Source of the DNA: Allokutzneria sp. NRRL B-24872
GTDB taxonomy: Bacteria > Actinomycetota > Actinomycetes > Mycobacteriales > Pseudonocardiaceae
Direction of reading: 5' to 3'
NCBI RefSeq assembly: GCF_002155965.1
Contig: NZ_MUMH01000019.1
Location: forward strand, 1 to 64,000
Length of the DNA: 64,000 nt
The translations under genes were made by a program, and so were the position numbers. Positions 25,265 to 33,642 of this stretch are shown one piece after another (position 1 is the first letter of the stretch; each line of letters starts with the position of its first letter). The notes below the pieces were generated by a model. That model was not told where the DNA came from. It did not search any database and worked only from the letters and a program-made list of their open reading frames with translations.

Positions 25265-28200
25265 GCACCCCAGACGCACCACTCCCCACCAGCGTGGACT
25301 CCGCGAAAACGGGAACGCGCGGTCCCCTCGGTTCGTTGCCGAGAATGTCGGTGTCGGCGCGGCGGGCCCTGGCCGTGACCGGAGTGCTGTCGGTGCTCAC
25401 CGCCATCGCCCTGGTCGCCCAGGCATGGGCCATCGCCACCGCCCTGGCGAGCGTGGTGGCCGGTGGCACTTCGGACGCGCTGCGCTTCCCGCTCCTCGTG
25501 CTCGCGGGCGCGGTCGTCGCGCGCGCGGCACTGGCGTGGGCCACGGAAGCCGTCGCTGCGCGTGCCGCGGCGGGCGCGAAGGAGGAGCTGCGCGCGCAGG
25601 CGTTGGACTCCGCGCTCGCCCGTGGGCCGGAGTGGATCACCGGCCGTGGCGCCGCTGAGCTGACCACGCTCACCACACGTGGCCTGGACGCACTGGACGC
25701 GTACTTCACCCGCTACCTGCCCGCGTTGCTGTCCGCGGTCGCGACGCCGCTCGTCGTCGGTGCGTCGATCCTGTTCTCCGACTGGGTGTCCGCCGTGATC
25801 GTCGCGCTCACGATCCCGCTGATGCCCGTGTTCGCGATCTTGGTCGGCAAGCACACGGAGGACCAGGTCGCCCGCGCCGCCGACGCCAACGAGCGCCTGT
25901 CCGGCCACCTGCTCGAACTCGTGCGCGCGCTGCCCGTGCTGACCTCGCTGCGGCGCGCCGCGGCGCAGGCGGAGGCGGTGCGCCGCGTGGGGGAGGCGCA
26001 CCGCAGGGCCACCGGCGCGACGTTGCGCGTGGCGTTCGCGTCGGCGTTCGTGCTGGAGCTGATCGCGACGATCTCGGTCGCGGTCGTGGCGGTCTTCGTT
26101 GGCGTGCGGTTGGTTTCGGGTGACCTGACGCTCGCGGTCGGCCTGTTCGCGCTGATCCTCGCGCCGGAGTGCTACCTGCCGTTGCGCGCGGCGGGTGCGG
26201 CGCACCACGCGAGCGAAGACGGCGTGGAGGCGGTGCGCCGCGTCGCGGAGATCACCTCGGACGCGGCGAGCAGTGGAGATGCGCGCGCGACGGCCAGCGC
26301 GAGCGGCGAAGGAACGAGCGCGTGCGCCGGAGTGTCGGGCACGAGGACGAGTGGGACCGGAGCGAGCAGCGGCGCGAGATCGGGCGCGGATGCTCGCGTG
26401 GCGTTCGGGCGCGAAGTGGTGGTGGACGAACTGCGGGTCGTGCGGCGGGGGAAGTACGCGCCGGACGGGCTGAGCTTCACGTTGCGGCCGGGCGAGATCA
26501 CGCGCCTGGACCTGCCGAGCGGAGCGGGGAAGTCCACGGCGCTCGGCGTGCTGCTGGGCTTCGTGAAACCGGATTCGGGCACGATCACCGTTGACGGCAC
26601 AGATCTGTCCACTGTGGACATTCGAACGTGGCGCGAGCAGATCGCCTGGGTGCCGCAGCGCCCGGCGTTCGCGGCGGGCACGGTGGCCCAGGAACTCGCG
26701 TTGGCGGTGCTCGACCCGACGGCCGAAGAGCTGGCGGAAGCGCTGGACTCCGCTGCGGCACTGCACCTCCGCTTCCGCGACGTGGACGAACTCTCTCTCG
26801 GCGAGCGGCAGCGCGTCGCGATCGCGCGGGCACTGCTGCGAGTGAACCGGGGCGCGCGAATCCTGTTGCTGGACGAGCCGACGGCGCACCTCGACGCGGC
26901 GACGGCTCAGCGCGTCATGGCATCTGTGCACGAAGCCGCCCAGCGCGGTGTCGCGGTGCTGCTCGCCGCGCACCGCACCCACGATCCCGCCGCCGAACTC
27001 GACGCCGGCGGTGAGGGCACGGTGCGGGCGACCACCCAACGAGGTCGTCCGCACCGGCCAGCGCCTCTTCGTGAGCTGATCACCGCACGGTCCTTCGGCG
27101 GAGCGCTGATTGGGGCGGCGGCGCTGTGCAGCGGCATCGCGCTGACGGCGTTCTCGGCCTGGCTGATCGCGAAAGCGTCGCAGCAGCCGCCGATCCTGAC
27201 ACTCACGGTCACGGTCGTCGCGGTGCGCGCGTTCGGCATCGGGCGCGCGGTGCTGCGCTACCTCGAACGTCTCGTGTCGCACGACGCGGCATTCCGCCTC
27301 GCGAGCGGGCTCCGCGTGCGGTTGTGGGAAACGTTGGTGGCACTGGGGCCCGCGCGGATCGACCGCGAAGCCGCCCAGCGCCTCGCGGAGGACACGGACA
27401 CGATCCGCGACCTGGTGCCGCGCGTGCTCGTGCCACCACTGGTCTCGATCGCGGTGCTCGCGACGGCGGTCGCGGTTGAAGCAATGATCTTGCCGGAAGC
27501 GGGATTGGTGGCGCTGCTGGTGTTGGGCGTCGCTGCGGTCCTCGCGCCGGTGACGGCGTTGGTGGTGGAGCGGCGCGCGTCGGTCGCGCTGGCCAACGGA
27601 CGCCGCGACGTGAGCTCGAAGGTCCTCGTGCTGCTCGAAGCGTCGGCGGACCTGATTTCCTTTGGCGCGCACCACGATCGGCGCGCGGACCTGGCGAAGG
27701 TCGATGCCGAGCTGGCGGTGCGGTCGCGCCGCCAAGCGCTCGGCGTCGGCGCGGCCAACGCGGTGATCGTTCTCGCGACCGGCTTCACCGCGCTCGCGGG
27801 CATCGTGCTCGGCGCGGCGGCCGGGATCGACCCGCTGCTCGTCCCGGTGCTGGCCCTGATCCCGCTCGCCACGGCAGAAGCGCTCGCCCTGTTGCCGCCC
27901 GCGTTCCAGCAGTTCCGCGCGCTCCGCACCCATCACGTGCGCGCCGACACGACCTCGGAGCCCGTGAAGCGCGTTCACAGGACTGCGGGCCGTGTCCGGC
28001 TGCACGGCGTCAACGTCGGGTGGGCGGGCAACGAGGTGCTGCGCGATGTTGACCTGGAGGTCAAGCGCGGCAGCTACAACGTCGTTGTGGGGGAGTCGGG
28101 GAGCGGGAAGTCGACCTTGCTGGCGTTGCTGCTCGGCTTCCTGGACCCGAGCGCCGGGCGCGCCGAAGTGCCGGAGCGCGTTGCCTGGTGCCCGCAGGAC

Positions 28201-28611
28201 GCGCAGCTGGTGTCGACGACGCTGAGGCAGAACCTGTTGCCCGCCAAGCCTCGCGCCACCGACGACGAGCTGAGGGCAGCGTTGCGGAGCGCGGGCATGA
28301 GCGAGTGGACGGAGCGCCTGGACGTGCTGCTCGGCGCGGGCGGTGCGGCGGTCTCCGGAGGCGAAGCACAGCGGATCGCGCTGGCGCGGATGCTGCTCGC
28401 GGCCGATGAGGCGGACCTGGTGCTGCTCGACGAACCCACGTCGCACCTCGACGAGCGCACAGCGGACGAGGTGCTCGGACGGCTGCGCTCGGCGCTCGCG
28501 GGGCGGACGGTGGTGCACGTGACGCATCGACTTGACGACGCCCGTCAAGGAGACGCCCTCATCGAGGTAGTCGCAGGTCGCGTGCTGCTGCACGAGCCAG
28601 CGCATGCGTAG
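25261..28611 (+). CDS. cydDC: Fused CydD-CydC thiol-reductant ABC exporter
   Basis: 1116-residue fusion of the two half-transporters needed to assemble cytochrome bd; CydDC exports cysteine/glutathione-type thiols. Order: TM domain 1, NBD1 (Walker A LPSGAGKST near 418, signature LSLGERQR near 511, Walker B ILLLDEPTAHLD), TM domain 2 from about residue 615, NBD2 (GESGSGKST near 943, signature VSGGEAQR, LVLLDEPTSHLD). NBD1 is slightly degenerate: the first Gly of the Walker A is Leu, and the signature is LSLGE rather than LSGGQ. A Ser/Thr/Ala/Gly linker of about 45 residues (about 335-380) precedes NBD1. It overlaps cydB by 4 bp. Fusion is common in actinobacteria. Confidence 0.95.
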   Translation: MSTPDAPLPTSVDSAKTGTRGPLGSLPRMSVSARRALAVTGVLSVLTAIALVAQAWAIATALASVVAGGTSDALRFPLLVLAGAVVARAALAWATEAVAARAAAGAKEELRAQALDSALARGPEWITGRGAAELTTLTTRGLDALDAYFTRYLPALLSAVATPLVVGASILFSDWVSAVIVALTIPLMPVFAILVGKHTEDQVARAADANERLSGHLLELVRALPVLTSLRRAAAQAEAVRRVGEAHRRATGATLRVAFASAFVLELIATISVAVVAVFVGVRLVSGDLTLAVGLFALILAPECYLPLRAAGAAHHASEDGVEAVRRVAEITSDAASSGDARATASASGEGTSACAGVSGTRTSGTGASSGARSGADARVAFGREVVVDELRVVRRGKYAPDGLSFTLRPGEITRLDLPSGAGKSTALGVLLGFVKPDSGTITVDGTDLSTVDIRTWREQIAWVPQRPAFAAGTVAQELALAVLDPTAEELAEALDSAAALHLRFRDVDELSLGERQRVAIARALLRVNRGARILLLDEPTAHLDAATAQRVMASVHEAAQRGVAVLLAAHRTHDPAAELDAGGEGTVRATTQRGRPHRPAPLRELITARSFGGALIGAAALCSGIALTAFSAWLIAKASQQPPILTLTVTVVAVRAFGIGRAVLRYLERLVSHDAAFRLASGLRVRLWETLVALGPARIDREAAQRLAEDTDTIRDLVPRVLVPPLVSIAVLATAVAVEAMILPEAGLVALLVLGVAAVLAPVTALVVERRASVALANGRRDVSSKVLVLLEASADLISFGAHHDRRADLAKVDAELAVRSRRQALGVGAANAVIVLATGFTALAGIVLGAAAGIDPLLVPVLALIPLATAEALALLPPAFQQFRALRTHHVRADTTSEPVKRVHRTAGRVRLHGVNVGWAGNEVLRDVDLEVKRGSYNVVVGESGSGKSTLLALLLGFLDPSAGRAEVPERVAWCPQDAQLVSTTLRQNLLPAKPRATDDELRAALRSAGMSEWTERLDVLLGAGGAAVSGGEAQRIALARMLLAADEADLVLLDEPTSHLDERTADEVLGRLRSALAGRTVVHVTHRLDDARQGDALIEVVAGRVLLHEPAHA
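26607..26619. repeat. Palindrome GTCCACTGTGGAC inside cydDC
   Basis: Copy of the dispersed 13-bp palindrome, read in frame as (L)STVD in NBD1. Confidence 0.8.
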
Positions 28612-29749
28612 TCTGGCAAGTGTGGACCCCACGCTCGCGGCCCGCGCGCTCGCTGCCTCCACCGAGATCACCACGGCCGCCCTCGAAGGCGACGACGTGG
28701 ACGGAGTGCTGCCGCTCGTCGTCCAGCGGGCCGCCGCGCTCGCCGAGGCGGACCTGGGGCTCGTCACGGTCCGCGCCGAGGACGACCGGCTGACCGTCGA
28801 GGCGGCGCACCCCGTCGCGGACGGCCTGGTGGGGCTCACGCTCTCCGCTCGCTCAGCCGCGGCTCGCGTGGCGCGGGGCGGCGTGCCGGTCGCGGTGGAC
28901 GACTTCGTGGTGGACCCGCGCACGGCGCCGTTCGTGCCCGCCGCGCTCCGTGGCTACGGGCCGTTCGCGGTCGCGCCGTTCGGGACGAGGGAGCGACGCC
29001 TCGGCGCGCTGGCGGTGTACCGACGCAGAGGCGCGGAGCCGTTCAGCAAGATCACCGTGGACCTGCTCGCGAGCTTCGCCGCACAGGCCGGGCTGGCGCT
29101 CGTGCTCGCGGAAGGAGCGACGGCCCGGCGGCGCGTCGCCGTCTACGAGGAGCGGGAGCGCATCGCCCGCGACCTGCACGACGTGATCGTGCAGCGGCTC
29201 TACGCGGCCGGAATGCAGCTCGACCTGCTGGGGCGGCGGTTGGCGACGCGCCTGGATCGAGCGGACGCCGCGCGGATCGCCGACGCCGTCGACCAGCTCG
29301 ACCAGACCATCGAGGAGGTGCGCGGCACCGTCCGCGCACTGCGCTCGCCCGACCCCGAACCACCCGCCGACCTGCTCGGGTCGGTGCGCGCGGAGGTGGA
29401 CATCGCGGGGGAGCTGCTGGGCTTCCCGCCGAGCCTGGACGTCAAAGGGGACTTGGACGGCGTGCCGTCGGAGGCCGCCGACCACGCGAGGGCGGCGCTG
29501 CGCGAGACACTGTCCAATGTGGTCAGACACTCCGGGGCGCACACGGTCAGCGTGCGCGTGCGGCGGAAGAACTCGTTGCTGCGGCTGGAGATCGTCGACG
29601 ACGGCTGCGGCATCCCGAAGGACGTCTCCAAGCGCGGGCTGCGTCACCTCGAAGAGCGAGCCGTTGCGGCGGGCGGGCGGTGCAGGATCACCTCGTCCGC
29701 GCGCAGCGGCACCAGGGTCACTTGGGAGATTCCCCTCGCGTTCGCTTAG
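28604..29749 (+). CDS. GAF-domain sensor histidine kinase, DosS/NarX-like
   Basis: 381 residues, no membrane helix. A single GAF domain (about 15-170) is followed by a HisKA_3 dimerisation region with the phospho-acceptor His near 192 (ERERIARDLHDVIVQRLY), and a HATPase_c domain with RETLSNVVRHSGA (N box) and DDGCGIP (G1 box). This is the C-terminal layout of DosS/DevS redox and oxygen sensors but with one GAF instead of two. The ATG at 28604 overlaps the cydDC stop; a GTG at 28622 is an alternative. It lies in the cyd operon and overlaps the convergent response-regulator gene by 32 bp, so the pair is not in one operon. Confidence 0.92.
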   Translation: MRSLASVDPTLAARALAASTEITTAALEGDDVDGVLPLVVQRAAALAEADLGLVTVRAEDDRLTVEAAHPVADGLVGLTLSARSAAARVARGGVPVAVDDFVVDPRTAPFVPAALRGYGPFAVAPFGTRERRLGALAVYRRRGAEPFSKITVDLLASFAAQAGLALVLAEGATARRRVAVYEERERIARDLHDVIVQRLYAAGMQLDLLGRRLATRLDRADAARIADAVDQLDQTIEEVRGTVRALRSPDPEPPADLLGSVRAEVDIAGELLGFPPSLDVKGDLDGVPSEAADHARAALRETLSNVVRHSGAHTVSVRVRRKNSLLRLEIVDDGCGIPKDVSKRGLRHLEERAVAAGGRCRITSSARSGTRVTWEIPLAFA

Positions 29750-30368
29750 CGATCCACGCGGCGGCCTGGGTGCGCCGTTGCATGCGCAGCTTCGCGAGCA
29801 CGGACGTGACGTAGTTCTTCACCGTCTTCTCGGCCAGGAACAGCCGCTCCGCGATCTCGCGGTTCGACATGCCCTCGCCGATCGCCTCCAGCACCTTGCG
29901 CTCCTGGTCGGTCAGCGCCGCCAGCTCGTCGGCTGGCTCGGCCGCCTCGCGCCGCATCCGCTCCAGCACGCGCGCGGTGGTCTGCGGGTCCAGCAGTGAG
30001 CGCCCGGCCGCGACCTCGCGCACGGCGGTCACCAGGTCCTGGCCGCGCACCTGCTTGAGCAGGTAGCCCGAAGCCCCGGCGAGGATCGCGCCGACCAGCG
30101 CCTGCTCGTCGTCGAAGGCGGTCAGCACCAGGCAGAACGGCGGTTCCGGGAGATCGCGCAGCCTGCGGCAGAGCGTCACGCCGTCGCCGTCGGGCAGGCG
30201 CATGTCCACCACGGCGACCCGGGGGCTCGCGGCCTGGGCGCGGACCACCGCCTCCTCGGCCGTGCCCGCCTCGGCGACCACCTCGATGTCGGCCTCGGAG
30301 TCGAGCAGGTCGCGCAGTCCCCTGCGGACCACCTCGTGGTCGTCGACGAGCAGCACCCGGGTTGTCAC
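29718..30368 (-). CDS. LuxR/NarL response regulator, DosR-like
   Basis: 216 residues. The receiver domain has DD at 9-10, the phospho-Asp at about 55 (VVDMRLPDGDG) and Lys at about 105 (GYLLKQVRG). The output HTH (LTDQERKVLEAIGEGMSNREIAERLFLAEKTVKNYVTSVLAKL.MQRRTQAA) is very close to the mycobacterial DosR/DevR C-terminus, including the TVKNYV recognition helix. The likely partner is the kinase encoded convergently (3' ends overlap). With cydABDC on one side and Hsp20 on the other, a hypoxia or redox role is reasonable. The GTG at 30368 is the start. Confidence 0.93.
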   Translation of the reverse strand: MTTRVLLVDDHEVVRRGLRDLLDSEADIEVVAEAGTAEEAVVRAQAASPRVAVVDMRLPDGDGVTLCRRLRDLPEPPFCLVLTAFDDEQALVGAILAGASGYLLKQVRGQDLVTAVREVAAGRSLLDPQTTARVLERMRREAAEPADELAALTDQERKVLEAIGEGMSNREIAERLFLAEKTVKNYVTSVLAKLRMQRRTQAAAWIAKRTRGESPK

Positions 30369-30408
30369 ACGTCACACGGTACTGGGAACAAGCGGCGGGG
30401 GTCGTCCG

Positions 30409-30435
30409 TTAGCACTCATAGACGCCGAGTGCTAA
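30409..30435. promoter_or_regulatory. CIRCE element (HrcA operator)
   Basis: TTAGCACTC, nine bases, GAGTGCTAA: an exact match to the CIRCE consensus. It ends 34 bp before the Hsp20 start, so HrcA probably represses this small heat-shock gene. It is also upstream of the divergent response-regulator start (30368). Confidence 0.95.
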
Positions 30436-30469
30436 AGCCGGTAGTCAGAATACGTAGGGAGGGATTCGG

Positions 30470-30931
30470 ATGGCTCTCGCAGTGCGCGACCCGTTCACGT
30501 CGTTGATCAAGCAGATCGACGCCGACTTCGACCTGCTGACCCGTCGCTCCACCAGGGTCAACACCCGTGCCGGGGCCTTCGTTCCCCCGGCCGACGTGCA
30601 CCGTGACGGTGAGGACGTCGTGATCACGCTGGAGCTGCCCGGCATCGACATCGAGAACGGTGTCGACGTCGAGGTCAGCGAGCGCAAGCTGACCGTCAGC
30701 GGCAACCGCGACGCGGGCGCCGAGGACGGCGCGGTCTTCCGCGAGCTGCGCGGCGGCGAGTTCCGCAGGGAGTTCCGCCTGCCGGAGGGCGTGACCGGCG
30801 ACAACGTCGAAGCAGACTACGACCGCGGACTGCTCCGGGTCCGGGTGCGCGGCGTCGTCCGCAAGCCCGTCGAGCCCGCGAAGATCAAGGTCCGCGGCAT
30901 CGAGGGTGGCGCTGTCAGCACCGAGAACTGA
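30470..30931 (+). CDS. Hsp20/alpha-crystallin family small heat-shock protein
   Basis: ATP-independent holdase chaperone of 153 residues. The alpha-crystallin domain spans about 38-140 (PPADVHRDGEDVVITLELPGIDIENGVDVEV ... ERKLTVSGNR ... FRREFRLPEGV ... DNVEADYDRGLLRVRV). The ATG at 30470 follows a GGGAGGG site. A perfect CIRCE operator sits in its promoter. The DosR-like gene is its divergent neighbour; Hsp20 proteins are classic DosR targets in mycobacteria, so control by both stress routes is possible. Confidence 0.95.
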   Translation: MALAVRDPFTSLIKQIDADFDLLTRRSTRVNTRAGAFVPPADVHRDGEDVVITLELPGIDIENGVDVEVSERKLTVSGNRDAGAEDGAVFRELRGGEFRREFRLPEGVTGDNVEADYDRGLLRVRVRGVVRKPVEPAKIKVRGIEGGAVSTEN

Positions 30932-30940
30932 CGCCCGCCC

Positions 30941-30985
30941 GCGAAGGCGCCCTGGTACCTCCCCCACCAGGGCGCTTTCGCCTTT
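30941..30985 (+). terminator. Rho-independent terminator after Hsp20
   Basis: 15-bp stem (30941-30955 with 30967-30981, one G-U pair) followed by CTTT. It lies between the Hsp20 and the convergent macro-domain genes. Confidence 0.85.
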
Positions 30986-30986
30986 C

Positions 30987-31613
30987 CTAGGCCATGACCT
31001 CGTCCCACGCCGCAGCGACCTGCCGCGCGCAGTCCTGGGGCGAGACCCCGCCGACGCCGGTGCCCAGGCCGGGTATGGCCAGCGCGCCGACCGCGCGCCG
31101 CAACGGCGTGCCGCTCTCCAACCGCCCGCTCGCCCAGAGCCGGAACACCGCGCGCGCCGCGAGGTAGGGGTGCACGGTGTCCTTCGGCAGCCGCTCGCCG
31201 GGCTCGCGCATGGTCGGCGCGCTCACCAGCCACGCGGGCATGGGGCGGCCGGTGCGGACCACGAGCGCTTCGCCGACCGGCAGCTCGCCGCCGTGGTAGG
31301 TCAGCACCGCCCGGCGCACGGTCTCCTCGATCTGCGGGAACACCTGCGAGTAGACGGCGTCGATCCCGCCGCGCATCCAGCCGTAGGAGTTCGCCGGGCT
31401 GACCACCGCGTCCACGTCCAACTCCAGGATCGAGCCCCGGTGCACACTGATCTCCGGCCGGTCCCGCGCGATGTCCAGCCACGCCTGCGCCAGGTCGTCC
31501 TCGACCGCGCAGAGCACGAGCTGCGGGGTGCGGCGAGGGGCGGGGATCACCGCGGGGGAGTTCTCGTCGATCCGTCGGTCAGCCGTGTCCATGCGTTCCG
31601 CATCGCCGCTCAC
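30987..31613 (-). CDS. Macro-domain protein
   Basis: 208 residues. A macro-like ADP-ribose-binding domain starts near residue 55: RGSILELDVDAVVSPANSYGWMRGGIDAVYSQVFP, the glycine-rich VGEALVVRTGR, and AIPGLGTGVGGVSPQDCARQV. Such domains bind or hydrolyse ADP-ribose on proteins, RNA or metabolites. The GTG at 31613 or ATG at 31592 may start it. It is transcribed divergently from the pheA region, with a small inverted repeat between them. No ADP-ribosyltransferase partner is next to it. Confidence 0.88.
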   Translation of the reverse strand: MSGDAERMDTADRRIDENSPAVIPAPRRTPQLVLCAVEDDLAQAWLDIARDRPEISVHRGSILELDVDAVVSPANSYGWMRGGIDAVYSQVFPQIEETVRRAVLTYHGGELPVGEALVVRTGRPMPAWLVSAPTMREPGERLPKDTVHPYLAARAVFRLWASGRLESGTPLRRAVGALAIPGLGTGVGGVSPQDCARQVAAAWDEVMA

Positions 31614-31616
31614 GGT

Positions 31617-31631
31617 TCAAGCATCGCTTGA
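31617..31631. promoter_or_regulatory. Inverted repeat upstream of the macro-domain gene
   Basis: TCAAGC-ATC-GCTTGA, six-base arms, 3-bp spacer, immediately upstream of the macro-domain start. It could be an operator; nothing identifies the binder. Confidence 0.45.
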
Positions 31632-31671
31632 GAGGGGGGAAACATTGCAAGAGCGGAGAAGGGGAGTTGAT

Positions 31672-31737
31672 ATGTCTTTCACGTCTCACCTGGATCTGAC
31701 CCGTTCGGCCGCAGCCCATTCGCCCGCTGACCACTGA
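31672..31737 (+). CDS. Putative 21-residue leader peptide before pheA
   Basis: Short frame ATG...TGA with a very strong GAAGGGGAG ribosome site 5 bp before the ATG, ending 22 bp before the pheA start. The peptide contains HLDLTRSAAAHS, which resembles the H(I/L)DL.R..SA core of the short actinobacterial leader peptides found before sulfur-metabolism operons, but it has no cysteine and only one Phe. It may control pheA translation, or be a relict. It is too short to prove coding by itself. Confidence 0.55.
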   Translation: MSFTSHLDLTRSAAAHSPADH

Positions 31738-31759
31738 AATGCCACCTAAGGTGGAGCGT

Positions 31760-32671
31760 GTGCCGCGCATCGCTTACCTAGGTCCGGAGGGGACGTTCAC
31801 CGAGCAGGCCGTGCGCCAGTTGCTCGCCGACGAAGCCCCCGCAGAGCTGATCCCCGCCGAGTCCGTCGCCGCCGCGCTGGACGCCGTCCGCTCCGGTGAG
31901 CGCGACGCCGCCTGCGTGCCCATCGAGAACTCCGTCGAGGGCTCGGTCACCTCGACGATGGACGCCCTCGTGGACGGCACGCCGCTGGTCGCGGTCGCCG
32001 AGACCATGCTCCCGGTGCGCTTCGACATCCTGGTCCGCCCCGGTGTCCGCGCCGAGGACGTCCGGACCATCACCAGCCACCCGCACGCGCTCGCGCAGGT
32101 CCGGCGCTGGTTGAGCGTCCACCTGCCCGAAGCCGCCCAGTCCGCGACCACCTCGACCTCCGCCGCCGCTGTCGCCGTGCGCGACGGCGCCGCCGACGCC
32201 GCCGTGTGCGCTCCGCTGGCCGCCGAGCGCTACGGCCTGGACGTGCTCGCCGGGCAGGTCGCCGACGTGGAGGACGCGGTCACCCGCTTCCTGCTGGTCC
32301 GCCGCCCCGGCGAGGTGCCCGCGCCCACCGGCGCCGATCGGACCACCGTGGTCGTCGTGACCGGCGACTCCGTCGGCTCGCTGGCGCGGGTGCTCAACGA
32401 GTTCGCGCTGCGCGGGGTGAACCTCACCCGGATCGAGTCGCGGCCGATCAAGGGCAGCTTCGGCGAGTACCGGTTCTTCCTCGACTTCGGCGGCCACGTC
32501 GGCGAAGCGCACGTCGGCGAAGCGTTGGCGGCGCTGCGGCGGCACTGCCAGGACGTGCGCTTCCTCGGCTCCTTCCCGCGCGCCGACGAGGGCGGCTCCA
32601 GCGGCTCCGACGAAGCGTTCACCGACGCCGCGGCCTGGCTGGCCGACATCCGTTCTGGAGGGCGGGCGTGA
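31760..32671 (+). CDS. pheA: Prephenate dehydratase
   Basis: Converts prephenate to phenylpyruvate in phenylalanine synthesis. 303 residues: catalytic domain (YLGPEGTFTEQAV, PIENSVEGSVTSTMD, ITSHPHALAQ, and the T-R-F motif DAVTRFLLV) followed by a C-terminal ACT domain (SVGSLARVLNEFALRGVNLTRIESRP..GSFGEYRFFLDF) that senses Phe. The GTG at 31760 has a GGTGGAG site; the in-frame ATG at 31739 has none. Its stop overlaps the next start (GTGA), so it forms an operon with the phosphatase gene. Confidence 0.96.
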   Translation: MPRIAYLGPEGTFTEQAVRQLLADEAPAELIPAESVAAALDAVRSGERDAACVPIENSVEGSVTSTMDALVDGTPLVAVAETMLPVRFDILVRPGVRAEDVRTITSHPHALAQVRRWLSVHLPEAAQSATTSTSAAAVAVRDGAADAAVCAPLAAERYGLDVLAGQVADVEDAVTRFLLVRRPGEVPAPTGADRTTVVVVTGDSVGSLARVLNEFALRGVNLTRIESRPIKGSFGEYRFFLDFGGHVGEAHVGEALAALRRHCQDVRFLGSFPRADEGGSSGSDEAFTDAAAWLADIRSGGRA

Positions 32672-33288
32672 GCTGTCTGCGCGTCGTACTGGTCAGGCAC
32701 GGGCAAACCCAGTCCAATGTGGACTTGATCTTGGACACCAAGCTGCCGGGCCCGCCGCTCACCGGCGAGGGGCGCAGGCAGGCGCTCGAGGTCGGCCTCG
32801 ACCTCGCCGGTGAGCCGGTGATCGCGGTCTACGCCAGCGAGGCCGCGCGCGCCCAGGAGACGGCCGCGCCGATCGCCGACGCGCACGGGCTGGACGTGGT
32901 CGTGCTGCCCGGGGTGCACGAGGTGCAGATCGGCGAGCTGGAAGGGCGCTCCGACCAGCCCGCCGTCGAGAACTACCGCGAGGTCTACCAGGCGTGGATG
33001 GAGGGCGAGCTCGACCGCGCCATGCCCGGCGGCGGCGAGACCGGACAGCAGATCCGCGACCGCTACGTCGAAGCGCTCGACCGCGTCCGGAGCACGCACG
33101 CCGAGGGCACGGTGGTGCTGGTGAGCCACGCCGGGGTGATCCGTTTCATCGCCGGGCAGCTCGTCGCCGACCTCGACGAGATCACCGCGGGCCGGTGGCT
33201 CCTGCCCAACACCGCGCGGGTGGTGCTGGAGGTCGACCACGACGGCTGGCGCTGCCTCTCCTGGCCCGACGAGCAGCTCATCGCCTAA
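32668..33288 (+). CDS. Histidine phosphatase (phosphoglycerate mutase-like) family protein
   Basis: 206 residues with the phosphohistidine signature VLVRHGQTQSN near the start, a catalytic acid region QIGELEGRSD, and the second His in VLVSHAGVIRF. It belongs to the branch of cofactor-dependent phosphatases with broad small-molecule or sugar-phosphate substrates. It is translationally coupled to pheA by GTGA; this pairing is seen in other actinobacteria. Its 3' end overlaps the convergent metallopeptidase gene by 4 bp. Confidence 0.9.
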   Translation: MSCLRVVLVRHGQTQSNVDLILDTKLPGPPLTGEGRRQALEVGLDLAGEPVIAVYASEAARAQETAAPIADAHGLDVVVLPGVHEVQIGELEGRSDQPAVENYREVYQAWMEGELDRAMPGGGETGQQIRDRYVEALDRVRSTHAEGTVVLVSHAGVIRFIAGQLVADLDEITAGRWLLPNTARVVLEVDHDGWRCLSWPDEQLIA

Positions 33289-33635
33289 CCCCAGCCCATG
33301 TCGTGCAGCTTGTGATCGTCGATGCCGAAGTGGTGGGCGATCTCGTGCACGACGGTCACGGCGATCTCGTCGACCAGTTCGTCCTCGTCGGCGCAGAAGT
33401 CCATCAGCGCTTCGCGGTAGACGAAGATCCGGTCCGGCAGGACGCCGCCGTAGGTGGAGGTGCGCTCGGTCAGCGCGACGCCCTCGTACAGCCCGAGCAG
33501 CGTCGGCTCGTCGGGATTGCGCTCCTCGACCAGCACCACGACGTTGTCCATGGCGGCGGCCAGCTCCGAGGGGATCAGGTCCAGCGCTTCCGCGACCAGC
33601 TCGTCGAAGCGCAGCCGCGAGATCTCGACGGGCAT
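33285..33635 (-). CDS. Metallopeptidase family protein (minimal gluzincin-like)
   Basis: 116 residues. The zinc motif HEIAHHFGIDD near the C-terminus defines the small actinobacterial metallopeptidase family, usually annotated next to septum-formation or cell-division genes. The N-terminus is MPVEISRLRFDELVAEALDLIP. It starts 7 bp after the septum-formation gene stop, so the two form an operon. The substrate is unknown. Confidence 0.9.
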   Translation of the reverse strand: MPVEISRLRFDELVAEALDLIPSELAAAMDNVVVLVEERNPDEPTLLGLYEGVALTERTSTYGGVLPDRIFVYREALMDFCADEDELVDEIAVTVVHEIAHHFGIDDHKLHDMGWG

Positions 33636-33642
33636 CGGCGGA

